NCBI GenBank assembly: GCA_900542355.1
Contig: UQNE01000002.1
Coordinates: forward strand, 62,001 to 126,000
Length of the DNA stretch: 64,000 nucleotides
Direction of reading: 5' to 3'
Source: an uncultured Bacteroidales bacterium
GTDB taxonomy: Bacteria; Bacteroidota; Bacteroidia; Bacteroidales; Paludibacteraceae
The notes under the pieces were generated by a model. That model searched no databases. It was not told the DNA's origin and was given only the letters and a program-made list of their open reading frames with translations. A program made the translations under genes and the position numbers. Positions within the stretch are counted from its first letter, which is position 1. Each line of letters opens with the position of its first letter. Below are positions 7,911 through 17,248 of this stretch, piece after piece.

Positions 7911-10900
7911 ATGCAAAACAAATGGCTTGTTAGATTCTTGGCGGTGATCCTGTTTTTGGTGTGCGCCTTCTACCTGTCGTTCTCTGTAGTTACTTCTCAC
8001 TACGATAAGAAAGCGCAAGAGTACGCAGGGAACAATGCCGCAAAAGAGTATGTTTATTTGGACTCGATTGCCGCAAAGAAAGTATGGTTTGGCTACACGC
8101 TGAAAGAGTGCCGCGAGAAAGAGATCAACTTGGGTCTTGACTTGAAGGGTGGTATGAATGTTACCATGGAGGTAAGCGTACCGGACATTATCCGTGTACT
8201 CTCGGGTAACAACACCTCGGAGACCTTTACCAAGGCGATGGCTTTGGCTCAAGAGAAACAAAAATCGAGCGGAACCGACTTTGTAACGCTCTTTATTGAG
8301 TCGTTCAAAGAGGTAGATCCGAACGCTCAGTTGGCGAGCGTATTCTCGACCTTTGAGTTGAAAGACAAAGTAAATTTCAACTCGACCAATGATGAGGTAG
8401 AGAAAGTAATTCGCGCAGAGGTGGACGGTGCGGTAGATAACTCGTTCAAGGTGCTCCGTACTCGTATTGACCGCTTTGGCGTGGTGCAACCGAACATCCA
8501 AAAACTGTCTCAGCCCGGGCGTATCTTGATTGAGTTGCCGGGTGTAAAAGAGCCGGAGCGTGTGCGTAAACTGCTCCAAGGTTCTGCCAATTTGGAGTTT
8601 TGGGAGACCTACGACCTTGCAGAGATCTTGCCTCAGTTGATGCAAATCAACAGCGAGTATGCGCAGTTGAATGCCGCCAATGAGACGACAGAAACTGCCA
8701 CGACGGACGATATTAAAGAGGTTGCCAAAGCAGAAAACGCAGAGGATGCCGAGTGGGCTGCTATAGAAGACAGCCTGGCGAGCGATTCTGCTGAGGTAAG
8801 CCAAGAGGAGCAGATAGCACAGTACAAGAAGCAGAACCCGCTGTTTGCGGTGCTGACTCCGTCGGTTAACCAAGCCGGACAGGCATACCGCGGTCCGGTG
8901 GTAGGTATGGTGCACTATACCGATACCGCAGCAGTGAGCGAGATGCTGAACTCGCCGATAGCAAAGCAAATCCTGCCGCGCGACTTGCGCTTGTGCTGGA
9001 CTGTAAAAGCGATAGACGATGCAGGTTCGATCTACCAACTGATAGCTCTGAAATCGCAACGCGACGGCCGTTCATCACTGGAAGGTGATGTGATCACCGA
9101 TGCGCGTGCCGACTTCTCGCAGACGAGTGCTTATGCCAATGTATCGATGACGATGAACGCTGAGGGCGCAAAGGCTTGGGGGCGTATCACCAAAGAGAAT
9201 ATCGGCAAATCGATTGCTATCGTATTGGACGGATTTGTTTATAGTTTCCCGACTGTACAGAACGAAATCACGGGCGGTAACAGTCAGATTACCGGTAACT
9301 TCACTGTAGAGGAAGCCAAAGACTTGGCTAACACCTTGAACTCGGGTAAGATGCCGGCTCCTGCGCGTATCATCCAAGAGGATGTGGTAGGTCCTACACT
9401 GGGTAAAGCAGCCATCCACGATGGTCTATGGAGTTTTGCCCTCGGTTTCCTGCTTATCCTTATATATATGGTGTTCTACTACGGTTGGATCCCCGGACTG
9501 ATTGCCGACGCTGCGTTGTGCTGCAACATATTCTTGCTGGTAGGTATCTTGGCATCGTTCTCGGCTGTATTGACCTTGCCAGGTATCGCAGGTATCGTGC
9601 TGACGATGGGTATGGCTGTGGATGCGAATGTGCTTATCTACGAGCGTATCCGCGAGGAGATGCGTGCCGGAAAGAGCATGCGTCAGGCTATTGACGGCGG
9701 TTTCAAGAATGCCATCTCCGCCATTGTGGACGCCAATGTTACCAGTTTCTTGACGGGTGCTATCTTGGCTATCTTTGGCACCGGTCCTATCAAAGGTTTC
9801 GCCGTTACCTATATGATTGGTATCATCTCGTCGTTCTTGACGGCTGTGTTCATCACCCGCCTCTTGCTTGACGACTATGCAAGCAAGGAGAACGCCAAAG
9901 AGTTGTCGTTCGCTACCCGTATGACTAAGAATTTCTTGCAGAATACCAAAGCCGATATAGTGAAATTCCGCAAGTATGCATACATCATTTCGGGTGTGCT
10001 GATTGTGTTTGCTATCCTCGGTTTGGAGCCGCATGTGTTCGGCAAACTGAACCTCGGTATTGACTTCTCAGGTGGTCGCAACTATGTGGTTCGTTTCGCA
10101 GAACCTGTTAATACTCAGGATGTTCGCGAGACACTAGACGATGCTTTCAAAGCTAACCTGCAAGACGACGAGTCGTACTCGCTGAATGTTATCACGATTG
10201 GTAGTTCGAACCAGATCCGTGTATCGACCAACTATCGTATCAAGGACAACTCGGATGACGCTGACTCACAGATTGAGCAACTGCTCTACGAAGGTTGTAA
10301 GCCTTACTTAGGCGATGTAACCTTTGACGAGTTCCGCTCGACAGAGATTAACCCAGAGGTAGGTATCATGCAATCGCAGAAGGTAGGTCCCGCCGTGGCA
10401 GACGACATCACGACTGCTGCCGTTTGGGCTATCATCGCTGCGCTGATAGGTATATTCATCTATATCTTGATTCGTTTCCGCAACTTTGCTTACTCGGTGG
10501 GTGCTATCGCTGCATTGGCACACGATACAATCATCATCTTGGGCCTGTATGCTATCCTATGGAAGGTAATGCCGTTCTCTATGGAGATCGACCAATCGTT
10601 TATCGCTGCTATCTTGACGGTAATCGGTTATTCGATCAACGCCTCAGTGGTTATCTTCGACCGTGTACGCGAGAACAACAACCTCTATCCGAAACGCGAC
10701 CGCAAACTGAACATCAACAATGCTATCAACTCGACATTCGGTCGTACTTTCTCGACCTCGATGTCCACCTTGGTCGTATTGTTGGCTATCTTCTGCTTCG
10801 GGGGTGAAACCATCCGCGGATTTGTGTTCGCATTGGTAATGGGTGTGATTGTAGGAACCTACTCATCGGTATGTATCGCTTCGCCTTTGGCATACGATAT

Positions 10901-10961
10901 CACCAACGCAATGGAGAAACGCAAAGCAAAGAAAGCCGCAAAGGCTGTAGCCAAAGCCTAA
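7911..10961 (+). CDS. secDF: Fused SecDF protein translocase subunit
   Basis: SecDF uses the proton-motive force to pull secreted proteins across the inner membrane during SecYEG/SecA translocation. The 1016 residues contain a full SecD half (GLDLKGGMNVTMEV near residue 75, P1 domain, GLWSFALGFLLILIYM membrane block from about 505) joined to a SecF half (LGIDFSGGRNYVVRF near 715, then GPAVADDITTAAVWAIIAAL and DRVRENNNLYP). Such fusions are usual in Bacteroidota. The SecD periplasmic part carries an acidic, Ala/Glu-rich low-complexity insert at about 255-310. The ATG start follows a strong promoter and a long leader, and a perfect hairpin terminator follows the stop. Confidence 0.97.
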   Translation: MQNKWLVRFLAVILFLVCAFYLSFSVVTSHYDKKAQEYAGNNAAKEYVYLDSIAAKKVWFGYTLKECREKEINLGLDLKGGMNVTMEVSVPDIIRVLSGNNTSETFTKAMALAQEKQKSSGTDFVTLFIESFKEVDPNAQLASVFSTFELKDKVNFNSTNDEVEKVIRAEVDGAVDNSFKVLRTRIDRFGVVQPNIQKLSQPGRILIELPGVKEPERVRKLLQGSANLEFWETYDLAEILPQLMQINSEYAQLNAANETTETATTDDIKEVAKAENAEDAEWAAIEDSLASDSAEVSQEEQIAQYKKQNPLFAVLTPSVNQAGQAYRGPVVGMVHYTDTAAVSEMLNSPIAKQILPRDLRLCWTVKAIDDAGSIYQLIALKSQRDGRSSLEGDVITDARADFSQTSAYANVSMTMNAEGAKAWGRITKENIGKSIAIVLDGFVYSFPTVQNEITGGNSQITGNFTVEEAKDLANTLNSGKMPAPARIIQEDVVGPTLGKAAIHDGLWSFALGFLLILIYMVFYYGWIPGLIADAALCCNIFLLVGILASFSAVLTLPGIAGIVLTMGMAVDANVLIYERIREEMRAGKSMRQAIDGGFKNAISAIVDANVTSFLTGAILAIFGTGPIKGFAVTYMIGIISSFLTAVFITRLLLDDYASKENAKELSFATRMTKNFLQNTKADIVKFRKYAYIISGVLIVFAILGLEPHVFGKLNLGIDFSGGRNYVVRFAEPVNTQDVRETLDDAFKANLQDDESYSLNVITIGSSNQIRVSTNYRIKDNSDDADSQIEQLLYEGCKPYLGDVTFDEFRSTEINPEVGIMQSQKVGPAVADDITTAAVWAIIAALIGIFIYILIRFRNFAYSVGAIAALAHDTIIILGLYAILWKVMPFSMEIDQSFIAAILTVIGYSINASVVIFDRVRENNNLYPKRDRKLNINNAINSTFGRTFSTSMSTLVVLLAIFCFGGETIRGFVFALVMGVIVGTYSSVCIASPLAYDITNAMEKRKAKKAAKAVAKA

Positions 10962-10987
10962 GCGCAGAGGCATTGCAAATATGATAG

Positions 10988-11023
10988 AAAGCGGTTGCTC
11001 GTTGATTCGGGCAACCGCTTTTG
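10988..11023 (+). terminator. Strong intrinsic terminator of secDF
   Basis: AAAGCGGTTGC at 10988-10998 pairs perfectly with GCAACCGCTTT at 11011-11021 over 11 bp, followed by T residues. It sits 27 bp after the secDF stop. Confidence 0.85.
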
Positions 11024-11181
11024 TTGATGTCTATTCGTGAGCGTATTCGCTTCTTGCGGGTAGTTGTTTTATGGTTGATATTTCGCCCGATATTGTCCTC
11101 TTGGCGCAAGAAGAGTAGGTGCTATTTTATAAAAAATACGGAATTTATCCTAAATAATCTGCAGAAACGATAGAAATGTAG

Positions 11182-11189
11182 TACTTTTG
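11182..11189 (+). promoter_or_regulatory. -7 element upstream of a noncoding RNA candidate
   Basis: TACTTTTG matches the TAnnTTTG -7 consensus. The -33 position (11159-11161) reads CTG instead of TTG. No coding region starts within the next 390 bp, so the transcript would begin with a noncoding segment. Confidence 0.55.
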
Positions 11190-11195
11190 TAGTCA

Positions 11196-11486
11196 GATCT
11201 ACGCCGGAGGGGATATGTTTTCGTATAAGGGTGGATTTTTTGACATGTTGAATAGCGTTTATTGACGCTTTGTGGCTTGTAATCAGAAACTTCGCAACTT
11301 TCAGATTTTTACCGAGTAACAAAGTAACAGTAGATGCCTATGGGTGTGACGAACTGTCGCACTACATCTTGTATAGGGTGTGGTGTATTGTCATATCAGC
11401 GTAGGTTTTCTGTTGTTTGTTTTTGGTAAAAAGGCAATGCGAAGGCCTCTGATTGCGAAATAACAACAGAGGTCTGCGCTTTTTGT
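11196..11486 (+). ncRNA. Candidate structured noncoding RNA (family not recognised)
   Basis: A stretch of about 290 nt has a -7 promoter element just before it and an intrinsic terminator at its end: GCGAAGGCCTCTG from about 11439 pairs with CAGAGGTCTGCGC up to about 11481, with one mismatch and one wobble, then TTTTT. Between them are several local hairpins, such as GTGTGAC/GTCGCAC near 11345-11365, GCGT/ACGC near 11250, and AATC-GAAA/TTTC-GATT near 11280. No plausible coding frame is present. It lacks the RNase P and tmRNA signature motifs I know; a 6S-like RNA is possible but unproven. Alternatively it is only a long leader for DUF1232. Confidence 0.4.
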
Positions 11487-11579
11487 ATGTGTCAGGTTGT
11501 GGGCTAATGGGTTAACCTTAAGTGTGATGTTTTATTTTGGTGTGAACATAATTGAAAAACAAAACTAATACATAAGAAT

Positions 11580-11882
11580 ATGAGCGAAGAAATTGAAAAG
11601 AAAGGCGTCGGTGCAGGCGCATGGGTTTGGTTAATTTTAGGTATCCTGTATGCAGTATCGCCAGTGGACATACTGCCGGATGTAGTGCCTGTGGCAGGTT
11701 GGGTGGACGACCTGGTGATTGCGGGTAGTGGTGTGCTTAATTTCATACAAGCGAAAGTGGGAGAAGGCGGCGAAATGCTCAGAACTATTGTTGGTGTTGT
11801 CAAATGGATACTGATTGTATTAGGCGTAATAGCCATTCTGCTGATAGCCCTCATTGGTGGACTTATCTACAAGATGTTTTGA
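11580..11882 (+). CDS. DUF1232 (YkvA-like) small membrane protein
   Basis: The 100-residue protein carries the DUF1232 core WVWLILGILYAVSPVDILPD (about 15-34), whose YxxSPxDxxPD pattern is diagnostic, then VAGWVDDLVIAGSGV. A C-terminal hydrophobic helix (75-98) would anchor it in the membrane. Family function is not established; members such as YkvA are widespread small proteins. The ATG is preceded by an A-rich stretch instead of a strong Shine-Dalgarno sequence, which is normal for this phylum. A zinc ribbon micro-gene follows 98 bp later. Confidence 0.88.
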   Translation: MSEEIEKKGVGAGAWVWLILGILYAVSPVDILPDVVPVAGWVDDLVIAGSGVLNFIQAKVGEGGEMLRTIVGVVKWILIVLGVIAILLIALIGGLIYKMF

Positions 11883-11980
11883 CCGATAGAATCCTATAAA
11901 CTGAGAATTGCATTCCGATCAACATATTGTAGAGTGGGAGAACAACAATCCTAAGTATCACAAAAACAAACAGATAGATT

Positions 11981-12118
11981 ATGCTTACTCAGACGAAATA
12001 CAAATGCTTGTCATGCGGACAGAAGTTTATAGATTTCGATGGTGGGATTACCTACAAGCCACACAAAACAGTCTGTCCAAAATGCGGAAGCAAACTTTGC
12101 ATCATTTGGTTACTGTGA
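11981..12118 (+). CDS. 45-residue zinc ribbon protein
   Basis: A short open frame from ATG 11981 to TGA 12118 encodes MLTQTKYKCLSCG and ends ...CIIWLL. It holds two CxxC knuckles, CLSC (residues 9-12) and CPKC (32-35), separated by 19 residues, the layout of a rubredoxin-like or zinc ribbon fold. Two in-frame knuckles at this spacing are unlikely by chance. The gene follows DUF1232 in the same direction and a hairpin terminator stands 47 bp after its stop. The role is unknown; zinc ribbons this small usually bind nucleic acid or another protein. A longer overlapping frame (11908-12225) has no such features. Confidence 0.72.
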   Translation: MLTQTKYKCLSCGQKFIDFDGGITYKPHKTVCPKCGSKLCIIWLL

Positions 12119-12164
12119 ATAATTATCTTTGGTTGGTGAAAAATCCACACTTAATTCATTCCAT

Positions 12165-12197
12165 AAGAGGCTGTCGGAAATGGGCAGTCTCTTTGGT
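12165..12197 (+). terminator. Intrinsic terminator after the zinc ribbon gene
   Basis: AAGAGGCTGTC at 12165-12175 pairs with GGCAGTCTCTT at 12183-12193 through 11 pairs including two G-U, followed by a T-rich run. Confidence 0.65.
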
Positions 12198-12375
12198 TTT
12201 GATTGGAAAAATTCAGCAGTCATAAAACCAAACAGCAATAGAGGAAAACATATTGTCTAAACAAAAACAATGTAAAACAAGGGCACCACAAGCAGAAAAC
12301 AGGTGGCAAAACTACATTGGAGAGATATTTTAGAGGCGATTCATCATTTATTTGCAAATTATTTTGGCTGAAGGC

Positions 12376-12406
12376 TTGTGTATGTGCGTAAAAAGGCGTA
12401 ACTTTG
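12376..12406 (+). promoter_or_regulatory. Promoter of recA
   Basis: TTG at 12376-12378 and TAACTTTG at 12399-12406, with 20 bp between, match the Bacteroidota -33/-7 consensus. The box ends 34 bp before the recA ATG. No LexA-like operator is evident. Confidence 0.8.
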
Positions 12407-12440
12407 CACAAATAACATAAACACAGCAACTTTTTACACT

Positions 12441-13451
12441 ATGGCAGAAGAGAAAAAACAGCCCTCGGCAGACAAACTGAAAGCCCTGCAGTTGGCTATG
12501 GCGAAGATAGATAAGGATTTCGGCAAAGGAGCGATTATGAAACTCGGGGACGACAAAGTAGAGGATGTTCCCGTTATCTCCACCGGCAGTATTGGTCTGA
12601 ATTTGGCTCTCGGCGTGGGCGGTTATCCGCGCGGGCGCGTCATCGAGATATACGGTCCGGAGTCTTCCGGTAAGACCACCTTGGCTATCCATGCTATGGC
12701 GGAGGTGCAGAAACAGGGTGGTATCGCTGCTATCATCGATGCCGAGCATGCCTTCGATCGTTTTTATGCCGAGAAACTGGGCGTAGATACCGATAACCTG
12801 CTCATAGCCCAACCCGACTGCGGCGAGCAGGCATTGGAGATTGCCGACGAGTTGATTCGTTCTTCTGCAGTCGATTTGGTAGTGGTGGACTCGGTGGCTG
12901 CACTGACCCCGAAAGCCGAGATAGAAGGCGATATGGGCGACAACAAACTGGGTCTGCAAGCCCGACTGATGTCGCAAGCCTTGCGCAAACTCACAGCGAC
13001 TATCAACAAGACGCAAACCACTTGTATCTTTATCAACCAGTTGCGTGAGAAAATAGGTGTTATGTTTGGCAATCCCGAGACTACTACGGGCGGTAATGCG
13101 CTGAAATTCTATGCCAGTGTGCGTCTCGACATCCGCAAGATTGGTCAGATAAAAGATGGCGATGAGGTGATCGGAAACCAAGTGCGCGTTAAGGTAATGA
13201 AAAACAAGGTGGCTCCCCCGTTCAAGAAAGCGGAGTTTGACCTGATGTTCAACGAAGGCATCTCCAAAGTGGGCGAGATTATCGACTTGGGCGTAGAGAC
13301 CGAAGTGCTGAAAAAATCGGGTAGTTTCTACAGTTACGGCGATACCAAACTCGGGCAAGGGCGTGACGCGGTGAAGAAACTGCTGCGTGAAAATCCCGAC
13401 CTAATGGACGAACTCGAGGCAAAGATAATGGAAAGTCTCAAAAAGAATTGA
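12441..13451 (+). CDS. recA: Recombinase A
   Basis: RecA forms the ATP-dependent filament that drives homologous strand exchange. The 336-residue protein is of normal length. It contains the Walker A motif GPESSGKTT (about 72-80), VVVDSVAAL as Walker B, the loop L2 and neighbouring stretch FINQLREKIGVMFGNPETTTGG, and the ALKFYASVRLDIR segment. The C-terminal tail is charged and ends in lysines (ESLKKN), less acidic than the E. coli tail. It stands alone between its promoter and its terminator at 13457-13490. Confidence 0.98.
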   Translation: MAEEKKQPSADKLKALQLAMAKIDKDFGKGAIMKLGDDKVEDVPVISTGSIGLNLALGVGGYPRGRVIEIYGPESSGKTTLAIHAMAEVQKQGGIAAIIDAEHAFDRFYAEKLGVDTDNLLIAQPDCGEQALEIADELIRSSAVDLVVVDSVAALTPKAEIEGDMGDNKLGLQARLMSQALRKLTATINKTQTTCIFINQLREKIGVMFGNPETTTGGNALKFYASVRLDIRKIGQIKDGDEVIGNQVRVKVMKNKVAPPFKKAEFDLMFNEGISKVGEIIDLGVETEVLKKSGSFYSYGDTKLGQGRDAVKKLLRENPDLMDELEAKIMESLKKN

Positions 13452-13456
13452 TTTGT

Positions 13457-13490
13457 TCCCGAAAGTGCGAGCAACACATTCGGGATTTTT
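13457..13490 (+). terminator. Intrinsic terminator of recA
   Basis: TCCCGAA at 13457-13463 pairs with TTCGGGA at 13479-13485, followed by TTTTT. It lies 5 bp after the stop and 16 bp before the next gene's start. Confidence 0.7.
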
Positions 13491-13505
13491 CTTAATATAG
13501 ACACG

Positions 13506-15008
13506 GTGGATTCGATACAACTGACACTCTCTCCGCAGGAAGCGCACGAGGCAGAGCAACGCTACAGGGTGGTAAAACGCTCGGTGGATGCTCGCCAACG
13601 CACGCTTAAGGTATTGCTTACCTTATTGCTTGATAATCAAGGTAATAAAGTGGAGCGAGATGCCCCAATTCCGTTGTATGAGCCGCCTGTATTCCAAGAT
13701 GTACACCACGCCAAGCACACGGCACATATCATCGGTGCCGGTCCGGCAGGGTTGTTCGCAGCACTCACTCTGTTGGAGCATGGCATTCGCCCGATTATCT
13801 ATGAGAGGGGCAAAGAGGTCAGTGCACGCAAAGTGGATATTGCCCGCCTCAACCGCAATCAGGGGCTGAACACCGAGAGCAACTACTGCTTCGGCGAGGG
13901 CGGTGCAGGCACTTTCTCCGACGGCAAACTATTCAGCCGAAGCAAGAAGCGGGGAAACATGCAGCGTGTGATGGAATGGTTCCACTATTTCGGTGCGAAA
14001 GATAATGTCCTCTACGAGGCGCACGCTCATATAGGTAGCGATAAACTGCCCTCGCTCATCCGCTCCATGCGTGAGTGTATCATTGCCCACGGCGGGGAGA
14101 TACACTTCGATACCTGCGTGGATAATGCTCTTTTTCAATCACTTACGCAGTCCGACGAACCCATCATTCTCGCTATCGGGCACTCTGCGCACGACACCTA
14201 TCGTATGCTCGCAGCCAATGGCGTGCGGTTGGAACCGAAAGGTTGCGCTATGGGGGTGCGTGTGGAGCATCCGCAATCGCTGATCAATCGACTGATGTAC
14301 CACGACCAACCGCAGGAAATCATTGATATTGTGGGCAATGCGTCGTACTCACTGGTAACCCAAGCCGGGGGGCGCGGAGTCTATTCGTTCTGTATGTGTC
14401 CGGGCGGACATATCGTACCCGCAGGCAGCAGCGAAGAGAGTTGCGTGGTCAATGGTATGTCGGCAAGCCGACGCAACTCGCCTTATGCCAACTCGGGCAT
14501 CGTAGTGGAGATACGCCCCGAGGATGTGGCTGACGGACCGTGGTGCAAAGGGGAGAATAGTCTGCCCACTTTGGCATTTCAAGAATGGCTCGAGCACGAG
14601 GCGTTCTTGCATGGAGCCGCTGAGAGTCAGGCACCTGCACAGCGATTGTGGGATTTTGTAGAGGGTAAAACAAGTCGCAACCTGCCGCCTTGCAGTTATT
14701 TGCCGGGCATCGTTTCGAGCCGATTAGACGAGTGGTTGCCAGACCTTATCGGCAAGCGTCTGCAACAAGGTTTTCGCGATTTCGACCGCAAGTATCGTGG
14801 CTTTCTGACCAACGAAGCAGTCATCCTCGGTGTAGAGAGCCGGAGTAGCAGTGCCGTGCGTATTCCGCGCGACCCCGAGACACTTCAATCAGTCTCCATG
14901 CCCAACCTCTACCCATGCGGAGAAGGCGCAGGCTACGCTGGAGGTATCACCTCTTCCGCACTCGACGGCATCAATGCCGCACTCAAGATAGCCGAAAAAT
15001 ATCAATAA
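13506..15008 (+). CDS. FAD-dependent dehydrogenase (NAD(FAD)-utilising, BaiN/HI0933-unlike long family)
   Basis: The 500-residue protein has an N-terminal extension of about 70 residues and then the dinucleotide-binding motif HIIGAGPAGLFAALTLLEHG (about 77-96). ERGKEVSARKVDIARLN, the strongly conserved FGEGGAGTFSDGKL (about 129-142) and GEGAGYAGGITSSALDGI at the C terminus follow. This pattern is typical of the uncharacterised 'NAD(FAD)-utilizing dehydrogenase' family, found widely in bacteria. The substrate is unknown. The start is GTG; the gene directly follows the recA terminator and precedes a secreted protein by 5 bp. Confidence 0.85.
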   Translation: MDSIQLTLSPQEAHEAEQRYRVVKRSVDARQRTLKVLLTLLLDNQGNKVERDAPIPLYEPPVFQDVHHAKHTAHIIGAGPAGLFAALTLLEHGIRPIIYERGKEVSARKVDIARLNRNQGLNTESNYCFGEGGAGTFSDGKLFSRSKKRGNMQRVMEWFHYFGAKDNVLYEAHAHIGSDKLPSLIRSMRECIIAHGGEIHFDTCVDNALFQSLTQSDEPIILAIGHSAHDTYRMLAANGVRLEPKGCAMGVRVEHPQSLINRLMYHDQPQEIIDIVGNASYSLVTQAGGRGVYSFCMCPGGHIVPAGSSEESCVVNGMSASRRNSPYANSGIVVEIRPEDVADGPWCKGENSLPTLAFQEWLEHEAFLHGAAESQAPAQRLWDFVEGKTSRNLPPCSYLPGIVSSRLDEWLPDLIGKRLQQGFRDFDRKYRGFLTNEAVILGVESRSSSAVRIPRDPETLQSVSMPNLYPCGEGAGYAGGITSSALDGINAALKIAEKYQ

Positions 15009-15013
15009 GAGAT

Positions 15014-17230
15014 ATGCACAACGCCAAGCAGATATGCTGTATGCTGATGTTTTTCTTGTTGAGTATCAGTAATATACAGAGTCAAACCGTTAAGCGAGAC
15101 ACACTGCTTGAAGACTTCTCTTCTGCCGAATGGATGCGCTACTCCAATTACACTTCGGCGGTACTCACCACGCAAAACAACATCACTTGGCACTTTGAGA
15201 ATATGCAGGTCGCCCAAGTTGGCAAACTAACCAGCAAAGGATTGGTGTACTACTACAATGTCGCTCGCACTTTTGGAAGAATAGAGACAAGCAAAATCAA
15301 GGGATTGCGCAAAATAACTTTCGATGTGGCGAGCAATCAAAGTTGTTCATTTATAATCAGTTATAGTAATACAGGTAAAAGCAAGGAGTGGACAGAATGC
15401 ACTCGCTATGCTCAAACAACCGGAATGAAAAGGGATAGCATTATCCTTCCCGAAACCGGAGATTATTACATCAAGTTCTATATAGGTGGGTACGATGGTC
15501 GTTACTTTTATCTCGACAACATCTCTTTTTACACCGAGGAGACTGACCCCGACTATGGTGAGCCAATGGATATTGTGGATTGGACAGAGAATGGTCTGAC
15601 CCTCAATATGAATGGCTGTGCGCCGGAACAAGGCGTTTCCGTGGGACTGAACGGCGACGCAGAACAGCCCATAGAGGAAGGCAACCGCTATTCTTTCTCG
15701 GGGAAAAACGATAGGACTTACTGTATCAGTGCACCCGCTTTGCAAAGTGGAGAAAACCTGCAACTAAGTGTTCAATATGGTGATTATCAAGGCAATAAGT
15801 ACGAGTCAAATCGCCGCTACCGCATTCCGTATCTCTACCAAGATGCTACGGTGAGCAAACTCTCGTTCCGCCCCGATGACGACATCGTTGTGCGTGGAAA
15901 GACCACTATCACCACCAATGTGGCGGTGCGCAATGTGTATGTTTATCCCGGTGGTGAACTGATAGTGAATAACGGGTACACTCTCTTGTGCGCCAATCTG
16001 TTCCTTCGCACCACTGCCAACCAATCGGCTGCCGCAAGCGGACAGATAAAAGCACACCACACCTACTACACACGCATCGTGGCCGACAAAACGCACTATT
16101 TTCAGTTGGCTCTACCTGCCAAATCGCCTGTGCGACAGGTGGTTACCACTGCCGGTGATACTTGCCTATTGGATAAGCATTGGCGACTGAATACCTACGA
16201 TACACAACTCCGCGCCGAGCAAGGCACTACCACCGACAACTGGGTGCGCTTCACGGGCGACACCCTACAGGCCTGCCAAGGCTACGCTATGCTGTCGGCT
16301 TCGCCCTACTATCGCGAGTACCTGTTTCCCATCTCGCCTGCTAAAACCGCAAGCACTACGCTCGTTGTGCCTACTCAAGCCCCCAAAGGCGACATCGATG
16401 CACAGCACGATGGCTGGAACTACCTCTGCTCACCCTATCGGAGCGTGTATATTTGTACTCCTGCAAGCGACATAGCAGACCGAATCTACATCTCCGAACT
16501 GCGCCCGGACGGCAATTCTTATTGGCAGCACATAGCCGATACCATCTATCCTGCCAAGCCTTTCTACTACCAATCGGCAACGAGCGGCAATCTCGTATTC
16601 GGAGAAATGCTGCACTTTGAATCGACTGTCAATCAGTCGGTTGCAGCACCAATGCTACAAACGGACAGCGCCGCTGAGACAACGACACAATGGCTGCAAC
16701 TGATGCTCCAAGATTCCCTTGGGCAAATCGACGAAAGCCATATTTACCTCCACCCGACTCGTTTTGCGGCGGGGTATCAGATTGGCAAAGACCTGCTCAA
16801 ACTGCGAGGAACGGGTGCACACCTGCTTTTGTACGCCATAATGCCCTATGGCGATTTGAGCGTCTGTGCCACAGCGGACAGCACGGCGGAGCGGCAAATC
16901 AACATTGGCTGTTATTTCGCCGCCAACGGCAAGCATACTATCCGCCTGCACAACCAAGCCGACACAGAGCGTTTAGCAGAGGTTCTTCTCGTTGATAATC
17001 AGGCCAATACACAAACCAACCTCTTGCAAGAGGACTATACCTTCACGGCTTCGCAAGGCGAATCGAAAGACCGCTTTGCCCTACGCTGTGTATTCCGACA
17101 AAAAGCAACACCTACCCGTATCGATACCGATAGTAGGGTAGGTGTCGCTACTAAATTTCTTCGCTGCGGACAACTGTTCATCGTCCGTCAAGGCGGTGTC
17201 TATGATGCTCTCGGGCGCAAAGCGCACTAA
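15014..17230 (+). CDS. Secreted surface protein with short T9SS-type C-terminal tail
   Basis: From ATG 15014 the product has 738 residues with a clear signal peptide (ICCMLMFFLLSISNIQSQ); an in-frame upstream start would lie inside the FAD dehydrogenase and bury the signal. Residues about 25-170 look like a beta-sandwich carbohydrate-binding or jelly-roll module (DTLLEDFSS...YIKFYIGGYDGRYFYLDNISFYTEE). A further beta-rich region with AWNY/PYRSV-like segments follows. The last residues GQLFIVRQGGVYDALGRKAH resemble a truncated T9SS type A sorting tail. It is AT/GC-balanced like its neighbours. The function is probably surface display; no catalytic motif is recognisable. Confidence 0.75.
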   Translation: MHNAKQICCMLMFFLLSISNIQSQTVKRDTLLEDFSSAEWMRYSNYTSAVLTTQNNITWHFENMQVAQVGKLTSKGLVYYYNVARTFGRIETSKIKGLRKITFDVASNQSCSFIISYSNTGKSKEWTECTRYAQTTGMKRDSIILPETGDYYIKFYIGGYDGRYFYLDNISFYTEETDPDYGEPMDIVDWTENGLTLNMNGCAPEQGVSVGLNGDAEQPIEEGNRYSFSGKNDRTYCISAPALQSGENLQLSVQYGDYQGNKYESNRRYRIPYLYQDATVSKLSFRPDDDIVVRGKTTITTNVAVRNVYVYPGGELIVNNGYTLLCANLFLRTTANQSAAASGQIKAHHTYYTRIVADKTHYFQLALPAKSPVRQVVTTAGDTCLLDKHWRLNTYDTQLRAEQGTTTDNWVRFTGDTLQACQGYAMLSASPYYREYLFPISPAKTASTTLVVPTQAPKGDIDAQHDGWNYLCSPYRSVYICTPASDIADRIYISELRPDGNSYWQHIADTIYPAKPFYYQSATSGNLVFGEMLHFESTVNQSVAAPMLQTDSAAETTTQWLQLMLQDSLGQIDESHIYLHPTRFAAGYQIGKDLLKLRGTGAHLLLYAIMPYGDLSVCATADSTAERQINIGCYFAANGKHTIRLHNQADTERLAEVLLVDNQANTQTNLLQEDYTFTASQGESKDRFALRCVFRQKATPTRIDTDSRVGVATKFLRCGQLFIVRQGGVYDALGRKAH

Positions 17231-17248
17231 GAGCAAACTGCTGATTTT

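Noticed and set aside
11908..12225. 105-residue frame overlapping the zinc ribbon gene.
   Set aside because: It lacks recognisable features and runs through the terminator hairpin, while the other frame has two CxxC knuckles.
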